From Chitinophagaceae bacterium (lineage in GTDB: Bacteria; Bacteroidota; Bacteroidia; Chitinophagales; UBA10324): a DNA stretch of 64,000 nt. The notes under the pieces are model-generated. The model was not told the DNA's origin, ran no database searches, and saw nothing but the letters and a program-made list of their open reading frames with translations. This document shows, piece by piece, positions 26,585 to 34,683 of this stretch. Location: assembly GCA_016717285.1 (NCBI GenBank), contig JADKFU010000005.1, forward strand, positions 914,501-978,500, written 5' to 3'. Positions within the stretch are counted from its first letter, which is position 1; every line of letters begins with the position of its first letter. The translations under genes and the position numbers were made by a program.

Positions 26585-27772
26585 ATGGCTAAAGAAAAAT
26601 TCGAACGTACCAAACCGCACGTTAATATTGGTACTATCGGTCACGTGGATCACGGAAAGACCACGCTCACCTCTGCGATTACCTACGTGCTTTCTAAACA
26701 GGGTTTGGCTGAAGTGAAGTCTTACGACTCCATTGACAATGCTCCTGAAGAAAAAGAACGTGGTATCACGATCAATACAGCCCACGTGGAGTATCAGACT
26801 AAGAGTCGTCACTACGCTCACGTTGATTGTCCTGGTCACGCCGATTACATTAAGAACATGGTGACAGGTGCCGCACAAATGGACGGTGCTATCCTTGTGG
26901 TTGCTGCCACTGACGGTCCGATGCCACAAACGCGGGAACATATTCTGTTAGCCCGTCAGGTTGGTGTTCCACAGGTTGTGGTGTTCATGAACAAAGTGGA
27001 TCTGGTTGATGATCCTGAATTGCTTGAACTTGTTGAAATGGAAATTCGTGAATTACTGACTTTCTATAAGTTTGATGGTGATAAAGCTGCTGTTATTCGT
27101 GGTTCTGCTTTAGGTGCATTGAACAACGATCCTGCTGGTCTTCAGTCTATCCAGGATTTGATGGATGCCGTTGACAAAGAGATTCCTGTTCCTGTTCGTG
27201 CTAAGGATAAAGCTTTCCTGATGCCGGTGGAGGACGTTTTCTCTATTACCGGCCGCGGTACAGTTGCCACCGGACGTATTGAAAGAGGGATGATTCATAC
27301 CGGTGATCCGGTGGAAATTATAGGTCTTCAGGACCAGTCATTAAAATCGACTGTTACAGGTGTTGAAATGTTCAGAAAAATTTTGGACGATGGTGAAGCC
27401 GGTGATAACGTTGGTTTGCTGTTACGTGGTATTGAAAAGGATGACATCCGTCGTGGGATGGTAGTTTGTGCTCCAGGATCCATTACACCTCATACAGAAT
27501 TTAAATGTGAAGTGTATGTGCTTTCTAAAGAGGAAGGTGGTCGTCACACACCATTTTTCAACAATTACCGCCCTCAGTTCTATCTCCGTACAACAGATGT
27601 TACAGGAGAAGTTCAATTGCCAAGTGGTGTTGAAATGGTAATGCCAGGTGATAACATTTCTATCTCTGTGAAACTCATTACGCCTGTTGCCATGGAAAAG
27701 GGATTGCGTTTTGCAATTCGCGAAGGTGGACGTACGGTAGGTGCTGGCCAGGTTACTGAGATCATTAAGTAG
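26585..27772 (+). CDS. tuf: Elongation factor Tu
   Basis: 395 aa, full length. GTPase motifs: GHVDHGKTTLTSAI (residues 19-32), the switch region around RGITINTAHVEYQ, DCPGHADYIKNM, NKVDLVDD and the SALGALN-type G5 loop. Domains 2 and 3 follow (VFSITGRGTVATGRIERG, RGIEKDDIRRGMVV). EF-Tu brings aminoacyl-tRNA to the ribosome A site. It sits between four tRNA genes and tRNA-Trp-secE-nusG-rplK. The codon use is visibly adapted (many GGT, CGT, GTT), as expected for a very highly expressed gene. Confidence 0.98.
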   Translation: MAKEKFERTKPHVNIGTIGHVDHGKTTLTSAITYVLSKQGLAEVKSYDSIDNAPEEKERGITINTAHVEYQTKSRHYAHVDCPGHADYIKNMVTGAAQMDGAILVVAATDGPMPQTREHILLARQVGVPQVVVFMNKVDLVDDPELLELVEMEIRELLTFYKFDGDKAAVIRGSALGALNNDPAGLQSIQDLMDAVDKEIPVPVRAKDKAFLMPVEDVFSITGRGTVATGRIERGMIHTGDPVEIIGLQDQSLKSTVTGVEMFRKILDDGEAGDNVGLLLRGIEKDDIRRGMVVCAPGSITPHTEFKCEVYVLSKEEGGRHTPFFNNYRPQFYLRTTDVTGEVQLPSGVEMVMPGDNISISVKLITPVAMEKGLRFAIREGGRTVGAGQVTEIIK

Positions 27773-27874
27773 TAAAATTTCCATTGGCAGTTTGCAATTT
27801 GATAGAACATCAGATTGTAAGCTGCCAGTTTATTAATGGAATTTCATTATTGGCTGATCTGGGATTAGGAAAAG

Positions 27875-27918
27875 GACTGGGACAAAACCATTAGTTGAAT
27901 ATTCGATTGAAAGGATAA
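27875..27918 (+). pseudogene. Decayed 3' part of a tRNA-Trp copy
   Basis: The run GGGACAAAACCATTAGTTGA and the following ATATTCGATTGAAAGG aligns with the anticodon-loop to T-arm part of the real tRNA-Trp at 28000. The CCA anticodon has been lost, and no matching D arm is visible upstream. The shared CAAAACC lies at 27883, 81 bp before its counterpart in the second copy. Confidence 0.55.
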
Positions 27919-27924
27919 TAATAA

Positions 27925-27997
27925 AAGGGTGTAGCTCAATTTTTATCCCGACTAAAGTTGGGACAAAACCATAGGTTGAGTGTTCGATTGAAGGAAT
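27925..27997 (+). pseudogene. Decayed tRNA-Trp copy
   Basis: It begins AAGGGTGTAGCTCAAT, near identical to the real tRNA-Trp start ACGGGTGTAGCTCAAT. The middle is diverged, then GGGACAAAACCATAGGTTGA and GTGTTCGATTGAAGG match the 3' half. The CTCCAAA anticodon loop reads GGACAAA, the D stem has no partner and the acceptor 3' strand is absent, so it cannot be a working tRNA. It abuts the intact gene. Confidence 0.7.
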
Positions 27998-27999
27998 AA

Positions 28000-28072
28000 A
28001 CGGGTGTAGCTCAATTGGTAGAGTAGTGGTCTCCAAAACCATTGGCTGAGGGTTCGAGTCCTTCCACCCGTG
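28000..28072 (+). tRNA. tRNA-Trp (CCA)
   Basis: 73 nt: acceptor ACGGGTG/CACCCGT with discriminator G, D stem GCTC/GAGT, anticodon arm GTGGT-CTCCAAA-ACCAT with anticodon CCA, T stem GAGGG/CCTTC (one G-T) and T loop TTCGAGT. It precedes secE by 34 bp, the usual bacterial arrangement. Confidence 0.96.
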
Positions 28073-28106
28073 CAGAAAAAATAGTTAACAGTTTTTAATA
28101 ATTTAT

Positions 28107-28298
28107 ATGAATCAAATCACAAATTTTTTCACTGAAACCTACAATGAGCTCATGCACAAGGTTTCGTGGCCCACGTGGGAAGAGTTGCAGGCAAGTACAG
28201 TAGTTGTTACGGTAGCAGCAGTTATCGTGGCGTTTATTGTTTTTGTAATGGATAAAGCTGCAGACTTAGCGATGACCACATTTTACCATTTATTCTAA
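28107..28298 (+). CDS. secE: Preprotein translocase subunit SecE
   Basis: 63 aa, the short single-helix form. It opens with MNQITNFFTETYNELMHKVSWPTWEELQAST, containing the conserved amphipathic segment and K-V-x-W-P-x-x-x-E motif. A single transmembrane helix follows (VVVTVAAVIVAFIVFVMDKAADLAM). SecE clamps the SecY channel in the inner membrane. The position between tRNA-Trp and nusG is the standard one. Confidence 0.95.
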   Translation: MNQITNFFTETYNELMHKVSWPTWEELQASTVVVTVAAVIVAFIVFVMDKAADLAMTTFYHLF

Positions 28299-28315
28299 TC
28301 AAAAATAAAGCAGTT

Positions 28316-28861
28316 ATGTCTGAAGAGAAAAAATGGTATGTGATGAGGGTGATCAGTGGTAAGGAGCGCAAGATCAAGGAGTACATTGAAAATGAAATAA
28401 GCCGCAGTGGTTGGAATGAAATCATTTCCCAGGTACTTGTTCCCATGGAAAAGGTTTATAAAGTCAAAGACGGCAAAAAGGTAATTAAAGAGCGCACTTT
28501 TTATCCTGGATATATATTGCTTGAGGCAAATGAGACAAAGATGAATGGCGATATGTTTTCGGCGATTAAAAATATTTCAGGGGTGATTAATTTTTTAGGA
28601 GGTGCAAAGCCACAGCCACTTCGTAAAACTGAAGTAAACCGGATTTTAGGTAAGGTGGATGAAATGGCAGAGGTTGGTGAAACCATCAGCGAGCCGTTCC
28701 TTATTGGAGAAAATGTTAAAATAACAGATGGCCCATTCAATGATTTTATCGGACTGATTGAAGAGGTGAATGAGGAGAAGAAAAAATTGAAGGTGACTGT
28801 AAAAATCTTTGGCAGAAAGACACCAGTAGAATTAAACTACGCACAGGTAGAAAAGCAATAA
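28316..28861 (+). CDS. nusG: Transcription termination/antitermination factor NusG
   Basis: 181 aa. The NGN domain starts EKKWYVMRVISGKERKIKEYIENEI and includes RTFYPGYILLEANET (about residues 61-75). The C-terminal KOW domain has GENVKITDGPFNDFIGLIEEVNEEKKKLKVTVKIFGRKTPVELNYAQVEK. NusG binds RNA polymerase and links it to Rho or to the leading ribosome. It lies 17 bp after secE and 201 bp before rplK; nothing further is visible in that gap. Confidence 0.96.
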   Translation: MSEEKKWYVMRVISGKERKIKEYIENEISRSGWNEIISQVLVPMEKVYKVKDGKKVIKERTFYPGYILLEANETKMNGDMFSAIKNISGVINFLGGAKPQPLRKTEVNRILGKVDEMAEVGETISEPFLIGENVKITDGPFNDFIGLIEEVNEEKKKLKVTVKIFGRKTPVELNYAQVEKQ

Positions 28862-29062
28862 CTTAAAATTCAGCAGCCGGATAATTTATTATCTGCCTGT
28901 CAAATCATAATCAAAGAAGAAAGTTGATTCGTTGACCTGAGATGCTTCACTCCGGTTACTTGGCAGTTTTGATAGCTTCATTGATATTTTAAATCGCGTG
29001 CATCATTTTTCCAAACAACTGCGGTCCCGGTAAATGGGAAACTGCATTAAAAAAAATAAAAA

Positions 29063-29500
29063 ATGGCTAAAGAAATTGAAACATTCATAAAACTACAGGT
29101 AAAGGGTGGTGCAGCGAATCCCGCTCCTCCTATTGGACCTGCTCTTGGCGCAAAAGGCGTAAACATCATGGAGTTCTGCAAACGATTTAACGCGCAGACT
29201 CAGGATAAGCCCGGAAAGACATTGCCTGTAGTAATCACTGTTTTTAAGGATAAGTCTTTTGAGTTCATCATCAAGCAGCCACCGGTTGCCATATCACTTC
29301 TGGAAGCAACTAAAAAGGAGAAAGGCAGCGCAGTACCAAATCGCAATAAAATTGGCAGTGTAAACTGGGAGCAGGTTCAAAAGATTGCTGAGGAAAAAAT
29401 GAGCGACCTGAATTGCTTTACGCTTAATTCGGCCATGAAAATGGTAGCAGGTACAGCCCGCTCTATGGGATTGACTGTTGAAGGCACAGCACCATTTTAA
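29063..29500 (+). CDS. rplK: 50S ribosomal protein L11 (uL11)
   Basis: 145 aa, full length: IETFIKLQVKGGAANPAPPIGPALGAKGVNIMEFCKRFNAQT at the N-terminus, then FEFIIKQPPVAISLLEA, and the C-terminal rRNA-binding domain ending GTARSMGLTVEG. L11 forms part of the GTPase-associated centre. In most bacteria, including Bacteroidota, rplA-rplJ-rplL-rpoB-rpoC follow. Here a terminator and a convergent nusB follow instead, so the operon is split at this point. Confidence 0.97.
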   Translation: MAKEIETFIKLQVKGGAANPAPPIGPALGAKGVNIMEFCKRFNAQTQDKPGKTLPVVITVFKDKSFEFIIKQPPVAISLLEATKKEKGSAVPNRNKIGSVNWEQVQKIAEEKMSDLNCFTLNSAMKMVAGTARSMGLTVEGTAPF

Positions 29501-29544
29501 GCAACCTTATTTCAAAAGCAGATTCAACTTCAAACAAAATTTTC

Positions 29545-29576
29545 AACCCGTTCTTTCTTAAGGAACGGGTTTTTTT
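29545..29576 (+). terminator. Rho-independent terminator after rplK
   Basis: A 9-bp stem AACCCGTTC/GAACGGGTT with a short loop is followed by a run of T on the plus strand. It lies 45 bp after rplK and only 27 bp before the end of the convergent nusB. There is no matching T-run in the nusB direction, so it serves the tuf-rplK transcript. Confidence 0.88.
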
Positions 29577-29602
29577 ATGCCAAGCAATGAGGAAACCGGT
29601 AT

Positions 29603-30547
29603 TCAATCTTCTTTTACGCCACGACCTTCCTTAAGAATTTTTCCATCTTCTTTCAGCTTTTTCATTATGGCATCCAGAATGCCGTTAATGAATTCACCGC
29701 TTTTTGGAGTGCTGTATAATTTGGCAAGATCAATATATTCGTTCATGGTGACCTTAAGTGGAATTTCAGGCAGGTAAAGCATTTCACTCACAGCCATTTT
29801 CATCAATATGAAATCCATCATGGCGAGACGCTCCTTGTCCCAGTTTTCCAGAAAAGGTGCAATCAACTCATCGAGTTCGGTTTCGTGGTGAAGTGTGCTG
29901 CGAAGGAGTTGAATAGCAAATTGCTTTTCTTCTTTTGTCTCTTTTGAATCTCTTACTACAAATGATTTTTGAGCCGGTGATAAAGCTGTTATCGTATTCA
30001 TAACTGAGTGATAAATGGCATCTTTGTCATCCAGCCATCCGGGAAATATATCTTCAATGTGTTGCTGGAATGTTTCATTTGGATAAAGAATTTTCTTATA
30101 GAGGAAAGAGATGATTTCCTTGTCATCCGGCAACAAAGGATTTTCCAAATGGGAATAGGCATAGTACTCAGGTGTTTTTTTGAGTGCCTGAAAGAATTGC
30201 CGGAAATAATCTTCTTCAATGCGGTTGTCTAGTTTTTCCCGGCGCATTTCTTTATAGATTTCTTCCGTCTCTACAAAATGCTGAATAATGAAATTATGAA
30301 AAAGCTGTACAGAGAGAAAATTATCTTCTGCTGAGGGGATGTGTTTTCCTGCACGAATCTGAACATCCTGGATTACAAACTCAGTGGTTTTAGAAAGTAT
30401 ATACAAATTGTAAAGAAATGCCCTGTAAAAACTGTTAATGTTTTCCAGCATCGTTTTTTCTAAGCGCTCTACAGTTTTCTCATGGTCATGTGTATGAGCA
30501 TACACTGTTTGCATTACCTTAATACGAACATTTCTTCTGGAAAGCAT
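29603..30547 (-). CDS. nusB: Transcription antitermination factor NusB (long form)
   Basis: 314 aa, about twice the length of E. coli NusB, as is usual in Bacteroidota. It starts MLSRRNVRIKVMQTVYAHTHDHEKTVERLEKTMLENINSFYRAFLYNLYIL. The canonical NusB fold is in the C-terminal half: IAPFLENWDKERLAMMDFILMKMAVSEMLYLPEIPLKVTMNEYIDLAKLYSTPKSGEFINGILDAI, where the N-E-Y-I-D-L-A-K-x-Y-S-x-x-K-S-x-x-F-I-N-G-I-L pattern is diagnostic. NusB with NusE (S10) binds boxA RNA in rRNA operons. It is convergent with rplK. Confidence 0.93.
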   Translation of the reverse strand: MLSRRNVRIKVMQTVYAHTHDHEKTVERLEKTMLENINSFYRAFLYNLYILSKTTEFVIQDVQIRAGKHIPSAEDNFLSVQLFHNFIIQHFVETEEIYKEMRREKLDNRIEEDYFRQFFQALKKTPEYYAYSHLENPLLPDDKEIISFLYKKILYPNETFQQHIEDIFPGWLDDKDAIYHSVMNTITALSPAQKSFVVRDSKETKEEKQFAIQLLRSTLHHETELDELIAPFLENWDKERLAMMDFILMKMAVSEMLYLPEIPLKVTMNEYIDLAKLYSTPKSGEFINGILDAIMKKLKEDGKILKEGRGVKED

Positions 30548-30679
30548 CCTGTGATTTTGAAAAATGAAAAGTCAATGAACTGAAACAAATTAATGTTTTA
30601 TTACCGGTTTTTAATGATACTTTTCCCATTAGATGTTCTCCCGTAAGGAGCCTGGGAAAAACACACATTGCCGTAATAA

Positions 30680-31786
30680 TTATCTTCTTGCATTCAAATG
30701 CGCAATGCTTTGAATGCGCTCTTCCGCAATTTCATTCGCGGCTTTATAAGTAGGTATTTTTTTGTCTTGCGCATAGCTGAAAATATCAAGTGTGCGTTGA
30801 TAAATTTTTTCAGTCTCTGTTTTCACGCGTTCGCGGTTATATGTTTCCAGTTCCATCCCTACGTTTATCAGTCCACCGGCATTAATTACAAAATCGGGTG
30901 CATATAAAATACCTTTGTCGATCAGAATCTGGCCATGTTTTTCTTCAATGGCCAACTGATTATTTGCGCCACCGGCAATGATGGAACATTTTAGTTTATG
31001 AATGGTATCATCATTCACCGTGGCACCAAGCGCACAAGGTGCGTAAATATCAACGTCCTGTATATAAACGTCTTCCGGTTTCACAGCGGTTACTTTATGC
31101 TTCTTGCTTATTGCCATAAGCCGGTCTGCATAAATGTCAGTAACATAAATTATTGCACCTTCCTGTTCCAGGTAATTAACCAGGTGTTCGCCTACGTGCC
31201 CGATTCCCTGTACGATTACTTTTTTTCCTTGTAACAAATCATTGCCATACACTTTTTTAGCAGCAGCTTTCATTCCCATGTAAACACCTAATGCGGTAAA
31301 TGGGGAAGGATCTCCGCTTCCGCCCAGATATTCCGGCAGTCCGGTAACATATTTTGTTTCGCGGGCAATCCATTCCATATCCTCTTTCGAGGTCCCAACA
31401 TCTTCCGCCGTTATGTACTTTCCGCCGAGACTTTGAACAAATTTTCCATACCGGCGAAACAATGCTTCAGATTTTTCTTTGCGCGAATCACCAATGATCA
31501 CTGCTTTTCCTCCGCCCAGATGAAGGCCGGTTATCGCAGCTTTGTAAGTCATTCCACGGGATAAGCGAAGAGCATCTGTAATGGCTTCCTGATCACTTGC
31601 ATAATTCCAGAAACGTGTGCCACCTAATGCCGGTCCCAACACTGTATTGTGAATGGCAATTATTGACCTTAATCCGGAAGATTTATCGTGACAAAACACC
31701 ACTTCTTCATGATCCATGGAGGCCATCCGGTCAAATACCGAAAATGGAGTGGAAATTTCTGCGGGAGCGTTGGTAGCAACAGCCAT
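30680..31786 (-). CDS. Glu/Leu/Phe/Val dehydrogenase (leucine dehydrogenase type)
   Basis: 368 aa from ATG 31786 (a TTG one codon upstream is less likely). The catalytic domain has GPALGGTRFWNYASDQEAITDALRLSRGMTYKAAITGLHLGGGKAVIIGD, with the substrate and catalytic lysines in the usual places. TAEDVGTSKEDMEWIARET and the NAD-binding GKKVIVQGIGHVGEHLVNYL follow. Length and the G-G-G-K-A motif fit leucine dehydrogenases, which interconvert branched-chain amino acids and 2-oxo acids with NAD. It lies 132 bp upstream of nusB on the same strand, a neighbourhood I recall as common in Bacteroidota. Confidence 0.88.
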   Translation of the reverse strand: MAVATNAPAEISTPFSVFDRMASMDHEEVVFCHDKSSGLRSIIAIHNTVLGPALGGTRFWNYASDQEAITDALRLSRGMTYKAAITGLHLGGGKAVIIGDSRKEKSEALFRRYGKFVQSLGGKYITAEDVGTSKEDMEWIARETKYVTGLPEYLGGSGDPSPFTALGVYMGMKAAAKKVYGNDLLQGKKVIVQGIGHVGEHLVNYLEQEGAIIYVTDIYADRLMAISKKHKVTAVKPEDVYIQDVDIYAPCALGATVNDDTIHKLKCSIIAGGANNQLAIEEKHGQILIDKGILYAPDFVINAGGLINVGMELETYNRERVKTETEKIYQRTLDIFSYAQDKKIPTYKAANEIAEERIQSIAHLNARR

Positions 31787-31907
31787 CAAGAATGATTTTT
31801 GTAGAATTAAACAATGAATTGATTAAAATTAGTGCCTCTTTTTTGAACCCAATACCACTACATTTGCTTTGGTATTAATTCTGCAAGATGTGACACTGAG
31901 AAGGCCT

Positions 31908-31938
31908 CAAAGGTAGTTTTATTTTTTTGAGGTGGCAA
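31908..31938 (-). promoter_or_regulatory. Promoter of the leucine dehydrogenase gene
   Basis: On the minus strand, TACCTTTG at 31915-31908 matches the -7 TAnnTTTG consensus, with TTG at 31938-31936 after a 20-bp spacer. The leader to the ATG at 31786 would be about 115 nt. Confidence 0.5.
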
Positions 31939-31963
31939 TGTAACACTGATTGTGAAACCCACA

Positions 31964-33772
31964 ATGAACCATTTAAAAGCGCTCCATAAATATTTGTATA
32001 AGTACCGTTTGCGGCTGGCAATGGGTATTGTATTTATCACGTGTTCCAATTTGTTTGGTGTCTATTCGCCACAGGTGGTCCGGCACGCTGTTGATATGAT
32101 TACCAGCCAGATTTCGTATCATCAGTTTTACAGCAAATCCGGACTCGATCACGAATTCATGAAGCTGTTTGGAATTTCAATTTTGTTTTTTGGAATGGTG
32201 GTAGTGGTGCTGGCCATTCTTCGGGGTATATTTTTGTTTTTTATGCGGCAAACCATCATTGTGATGTCAAGGCTGATAGAATATGATCAAAAAAATGAAA
32301 TCTTCGCGCATTATCAAAAGCTTCACCTCGATTTTTATAAGCGCAATAATACCGGCGATCTCATGTCGAGGATTACAGAAGATGTTTCCAGGGTAAGGAT
32401 GTATACTGGTCCCGCAATTATGTACACCATCAACCTGTTAGTGTTGTTTATCATGGTAATTTATACCATGGTAAGAGTTAACCTGGAGCTGACTTTGTAT
32501 ACTGTGGCACCCTTACCGATATTAGGGTATTCCATTTATTATGTGAATGGTATCATTCAAAGAAAGAGCGAAGCCATTCAAAGGCAGTTGTCCTTTTTAA
32601 CCACCATTTCACAAGAATCATTTTCAGGTATTCGCGTCATCAAATCATATGTGCAGGAGAAGTTCATGAATAACTATTTCAATCAGGAATGTGAAAATTA
32701 CAGAGGCAATAATCTCGAACTGGCAAAGGTGGAAGCGATTTATTTTCCCCTCATTTTTTTACTGGTTGGGTTAAGTACGGTGCTGACCATTTTTATTGGA
32801 GGAACCCAGGTAATCCAGGGGAAAATTACCTCCGGAAACATTGCGGAATTTGTGATTTACATCAATATGCTTACATGGCCAATTGCCTCAGTAGGCTGGG
32901 TGATGGCATTGGTTCAACGTGCTGCAGCGTCTCAAAAACGGATTGATGAGTTTCTCCGTGTTACACCTGAAATTACTTCGCAATCTTCAGCCGGAATGAA
33001 AGTGAAAGGGCTGATTGAATTCAGACATGTTTCATTTACTTATCCGACAACTGGTATCCACGCATTAAAAAATGTATCGTTTACAGTGAAGCCGGGAGAG
33101 CGAATGGCCATTATTGGAAGAACAGGGTCAGGGAAATCTACGCTTGGACAATTGATCGTGCGGATGTATGATCCTGATTCCGGGTTGATATTGCTGGATG
33201 GAAAAGAAATTAAATCTTTGGACTTGTTTGCGCTCAGACGTCAGATCGGGTATGTTTCACAGGATGTTTTTTTATTCTCTGATTCTGTATTTAACAATAT
33301 TGGTTTTGGAATGGAGGCAGAAGATTTCGATAAAGAAAAAGTAGTGGAAGCGGCAACTTATGCTGCTGTACATTCAGATATCCTGCAGCTCCCGGAACAA
33401 TACGAAACAATTGTTGGCGAGCGCGGTGTTACATTATCGGGCGGACAAAAGCAGCGTATATCTATTGCGCGTGCACTCATCAAAGATCCGAAGGTTGTTG
33501 TATTTGATGATTGCCTGTCAGCAGTGGATGCGCAAACAGAAAAAAATATCCTGGGTTACCTTGATACGTTTCTTCATGACCGAACCACGATTATTATTAC
33601 GCACCGGATATTTTCGTTGTTCAATTTTGACAAGATCATTGTGATTGATGATGGTGCCATAGCAGAAGAGGGTAATCATGATTCACTAATGCGGCAAAAG
33701 GGTGTATACTATGAATTATTTGAGCGCCAGCTCCTGGAGGAGAAAAGAGCAGTTGACGCTCCTGTTTCTTAA
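31964..33772 (+). CDS. ABC exporter, fused permease and ATPase
   Basis: 602 aa from ATG 31964 (a GTG at 31952 is possible). Six transmembrane helices occupy residues ~15-310. The nucleotide-binding domain has ERMAIIGRTGSGKSTLGQL (Walker A), GYVSQDVFLFSDSVFNNIGFG (Q-loop), VTLSGGQKQRISIARAL (signature), VVVFDDCLSAVDAQTEK (Walker B) and TIIITHRIFSL (H-loop). The residue after the Walker B Asp is Asp rather than the catalytic Glu, a change seen in one half of some heterodimeric exporters. It faces away from the leucine dehydrogenase gene. Substrate unknown. Confidence 0.88.
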   Translation: MNHLKALHKYLYKYRLRLAMGIVFITCSNLFGVYSPQVVRHAVDMITSQISYHQFYSKSGLDHEFMKLFGISILFFGMVVVVLAILRGIFLFFMRQTIIVMSRLIEYDQKNEIFAHYQKLHLDFYKRNNTGDLMSRITEDVSRVRMYTGPAIMYTINLLVLFIMVIYTMVRVNLELTLYTVAPLPILGYSIYYVNGIIQRKSEAIQRQLSFLTTISQESFSGIRVIKSYVQEKFMNNYFNQECENYRGNNLELAKVEAIYFPLIFLLVGLSTVLTIFIGGTQVIQGKITSGNIAEFVIYINMLTWPIASVGWVMALVQRAAASQKRIDEFLRVTPEITSQSSAGMKVKGLIEFRHVSFTYPTTGIHALKNVSFTVKPGERMAIIGRTGSGKSTLGQLIVRMYDPDSGLILLDGKEIKSLDLFALRRQIGYVSQDVFLFSDSVFNNIGFGMEAEDFDKEKVVEAATYAAVHSDILQLPEQYETIVGERGVTLSGGQKQRISIARALIKDPKVVVFDDCLSAVDAQTEKNILGYLDTFLHDRTTIIITHRIFSLFNFDKIIVIDDGAIAEEGNHDSLMRQKGVYYELFERQLLEEKRAVDAPVS

Positions 33773-33852
33773 CTATCATCCTGCTGCTGGCTGAATTTAT
33801 TTTAAATTTCATCTAACGTTTATGGTTCCATTTTCGCAGCTCACGAAAAGAT

Positions 33853-33884
33853 TTTGAATTTAGAATTGGAAAACAATATATTTG
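33853..33884 (+). promoter_or_regulatory. Promoter of the DUF3276 gene
   Basis: TTTG at 33853-33856 and TATATTTG at 33877-33884 are separated by 20 bp, a full match to the Bacteroidota promoter. The GTG start is 28 bp after the -7 box. Confidence 0.7.
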
Positions 33885-33912
33885 CGAAGGTTAGAAACAA
33901 AACATATATACT

Positions 33913-34404
33913 GTGGAGGAAAAAAAAGGAAATTTTAAATCTGATTCAGTTTTCTCAAAAAAACTGAGGGCAGGAAAAAGAAGAACGTATTTCTTCGATG
34001 TGAAGTCAACCAAAGCGAATGATTATTTTCTTACGATAACAGAAAGTAAGAAGCGCCAGGATGACAGCTATGAGCGTTTCAAGATTTTTCTTTATAAAGA
34101 AGATTTTAACAAATTTCTTGAATCGCTTACAGAAACAATAGATCATGTTAAGACGGAGTTGATGCCGCACTATGATTTCGACGAATTTGCGAAACGCCAG
34201 GCTGAGTACGAGAAGAATCGTGAAATGAACAGGTTGGAAGGAGGAGATGCTGAAACTGAGCATCATGATTTGACGTTTGCCGCAGATGCACCAGCCAAGA
34301 ATTTTGATGAACCCATTAAAGATGTACAACCGGAACCACCGGCTCCATCAGCACCACCACCTCCTCCCGTCGATCATGTTGACGATGATGATTTAAAGTG
34401 GTAA
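33913..34404 (+). CDS. DUF3276 PUR-alpha-like nucleic-acid-binding protein
   Basis: 163 aa, starting with GTG at 33913. Residues ~10-90 contain SVFSKKLRAGKRRTYFFDVKSTKANDYFLTITESKKR and YERFKIFLYKEDFNKFLESL, the single PUR repeat of the DUF3276 family in Bacteroidota and spirochaetes. The family binds single-stranded DNA or RNA. The C-terminal ~70 residues are low-complexity, acidic and proline-rich (PEPPAPSAPPPPPVDH, then DDDDLKW). It has its own consensus promoter and terminator, so it is a monocistronic and probably well-expressed gene. Confidence 0.88.
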   Translation: MEEKKGNFKSDSVFSKKLRAGKRRTYFFDVKSTKANDYFLTITESKKRQDDSYERFKIFLYKEDFNKFLESLTETIDHVKTELMPHYDFDEFAKRQAEYEKNREMNRLEGGDAETEHHDLTFAADAPAKNFDEPIKDVQPEPPAPSAPPPPPVDHVDDDDLKW

Positions 34405-34425
34405 GGCGTAATTTATTTGATTGAT

Positions 34426-34452
34426 AAAACTCCCTTGAAAGGGAGTTTTTTT
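34426..34452 (+). terminator. Terminator after the DUF3276 gene
   Basis: Stem AAAACTCCCTT/AGGGAGTTTT around a GAA loop, followed by T residues, 22 bp after the stop codon. Confidence 0.88.
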
Positions 34453-34683
34453 ATTACAGTATGTCAGTTTCAGCATTCATATTATGTAAGGTATTTTTCT
34501 TCTCTGCATAAAGCTTATGCCATTTGAATAATGGCAAAGGGGCGTTTTCTGTGTTTTTACATTGTTACCTGGTTATCGTTATTGAAAGCGACACTTTGAA
34601 ATGTAACCTGCAACTACCCTCATCAGATTTGATTTCAAATGCGTTATTTTGTGCCTTCAATCATAAAATTTAAACACCAAGGC

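Noticed and set aside
26429..26941. 170-aa open frame antisense to tuf
   Set aside because: It lies mostly opposite the start of tuf and shows no protein-like features; antisense frames are common where codon use is strongly biased.
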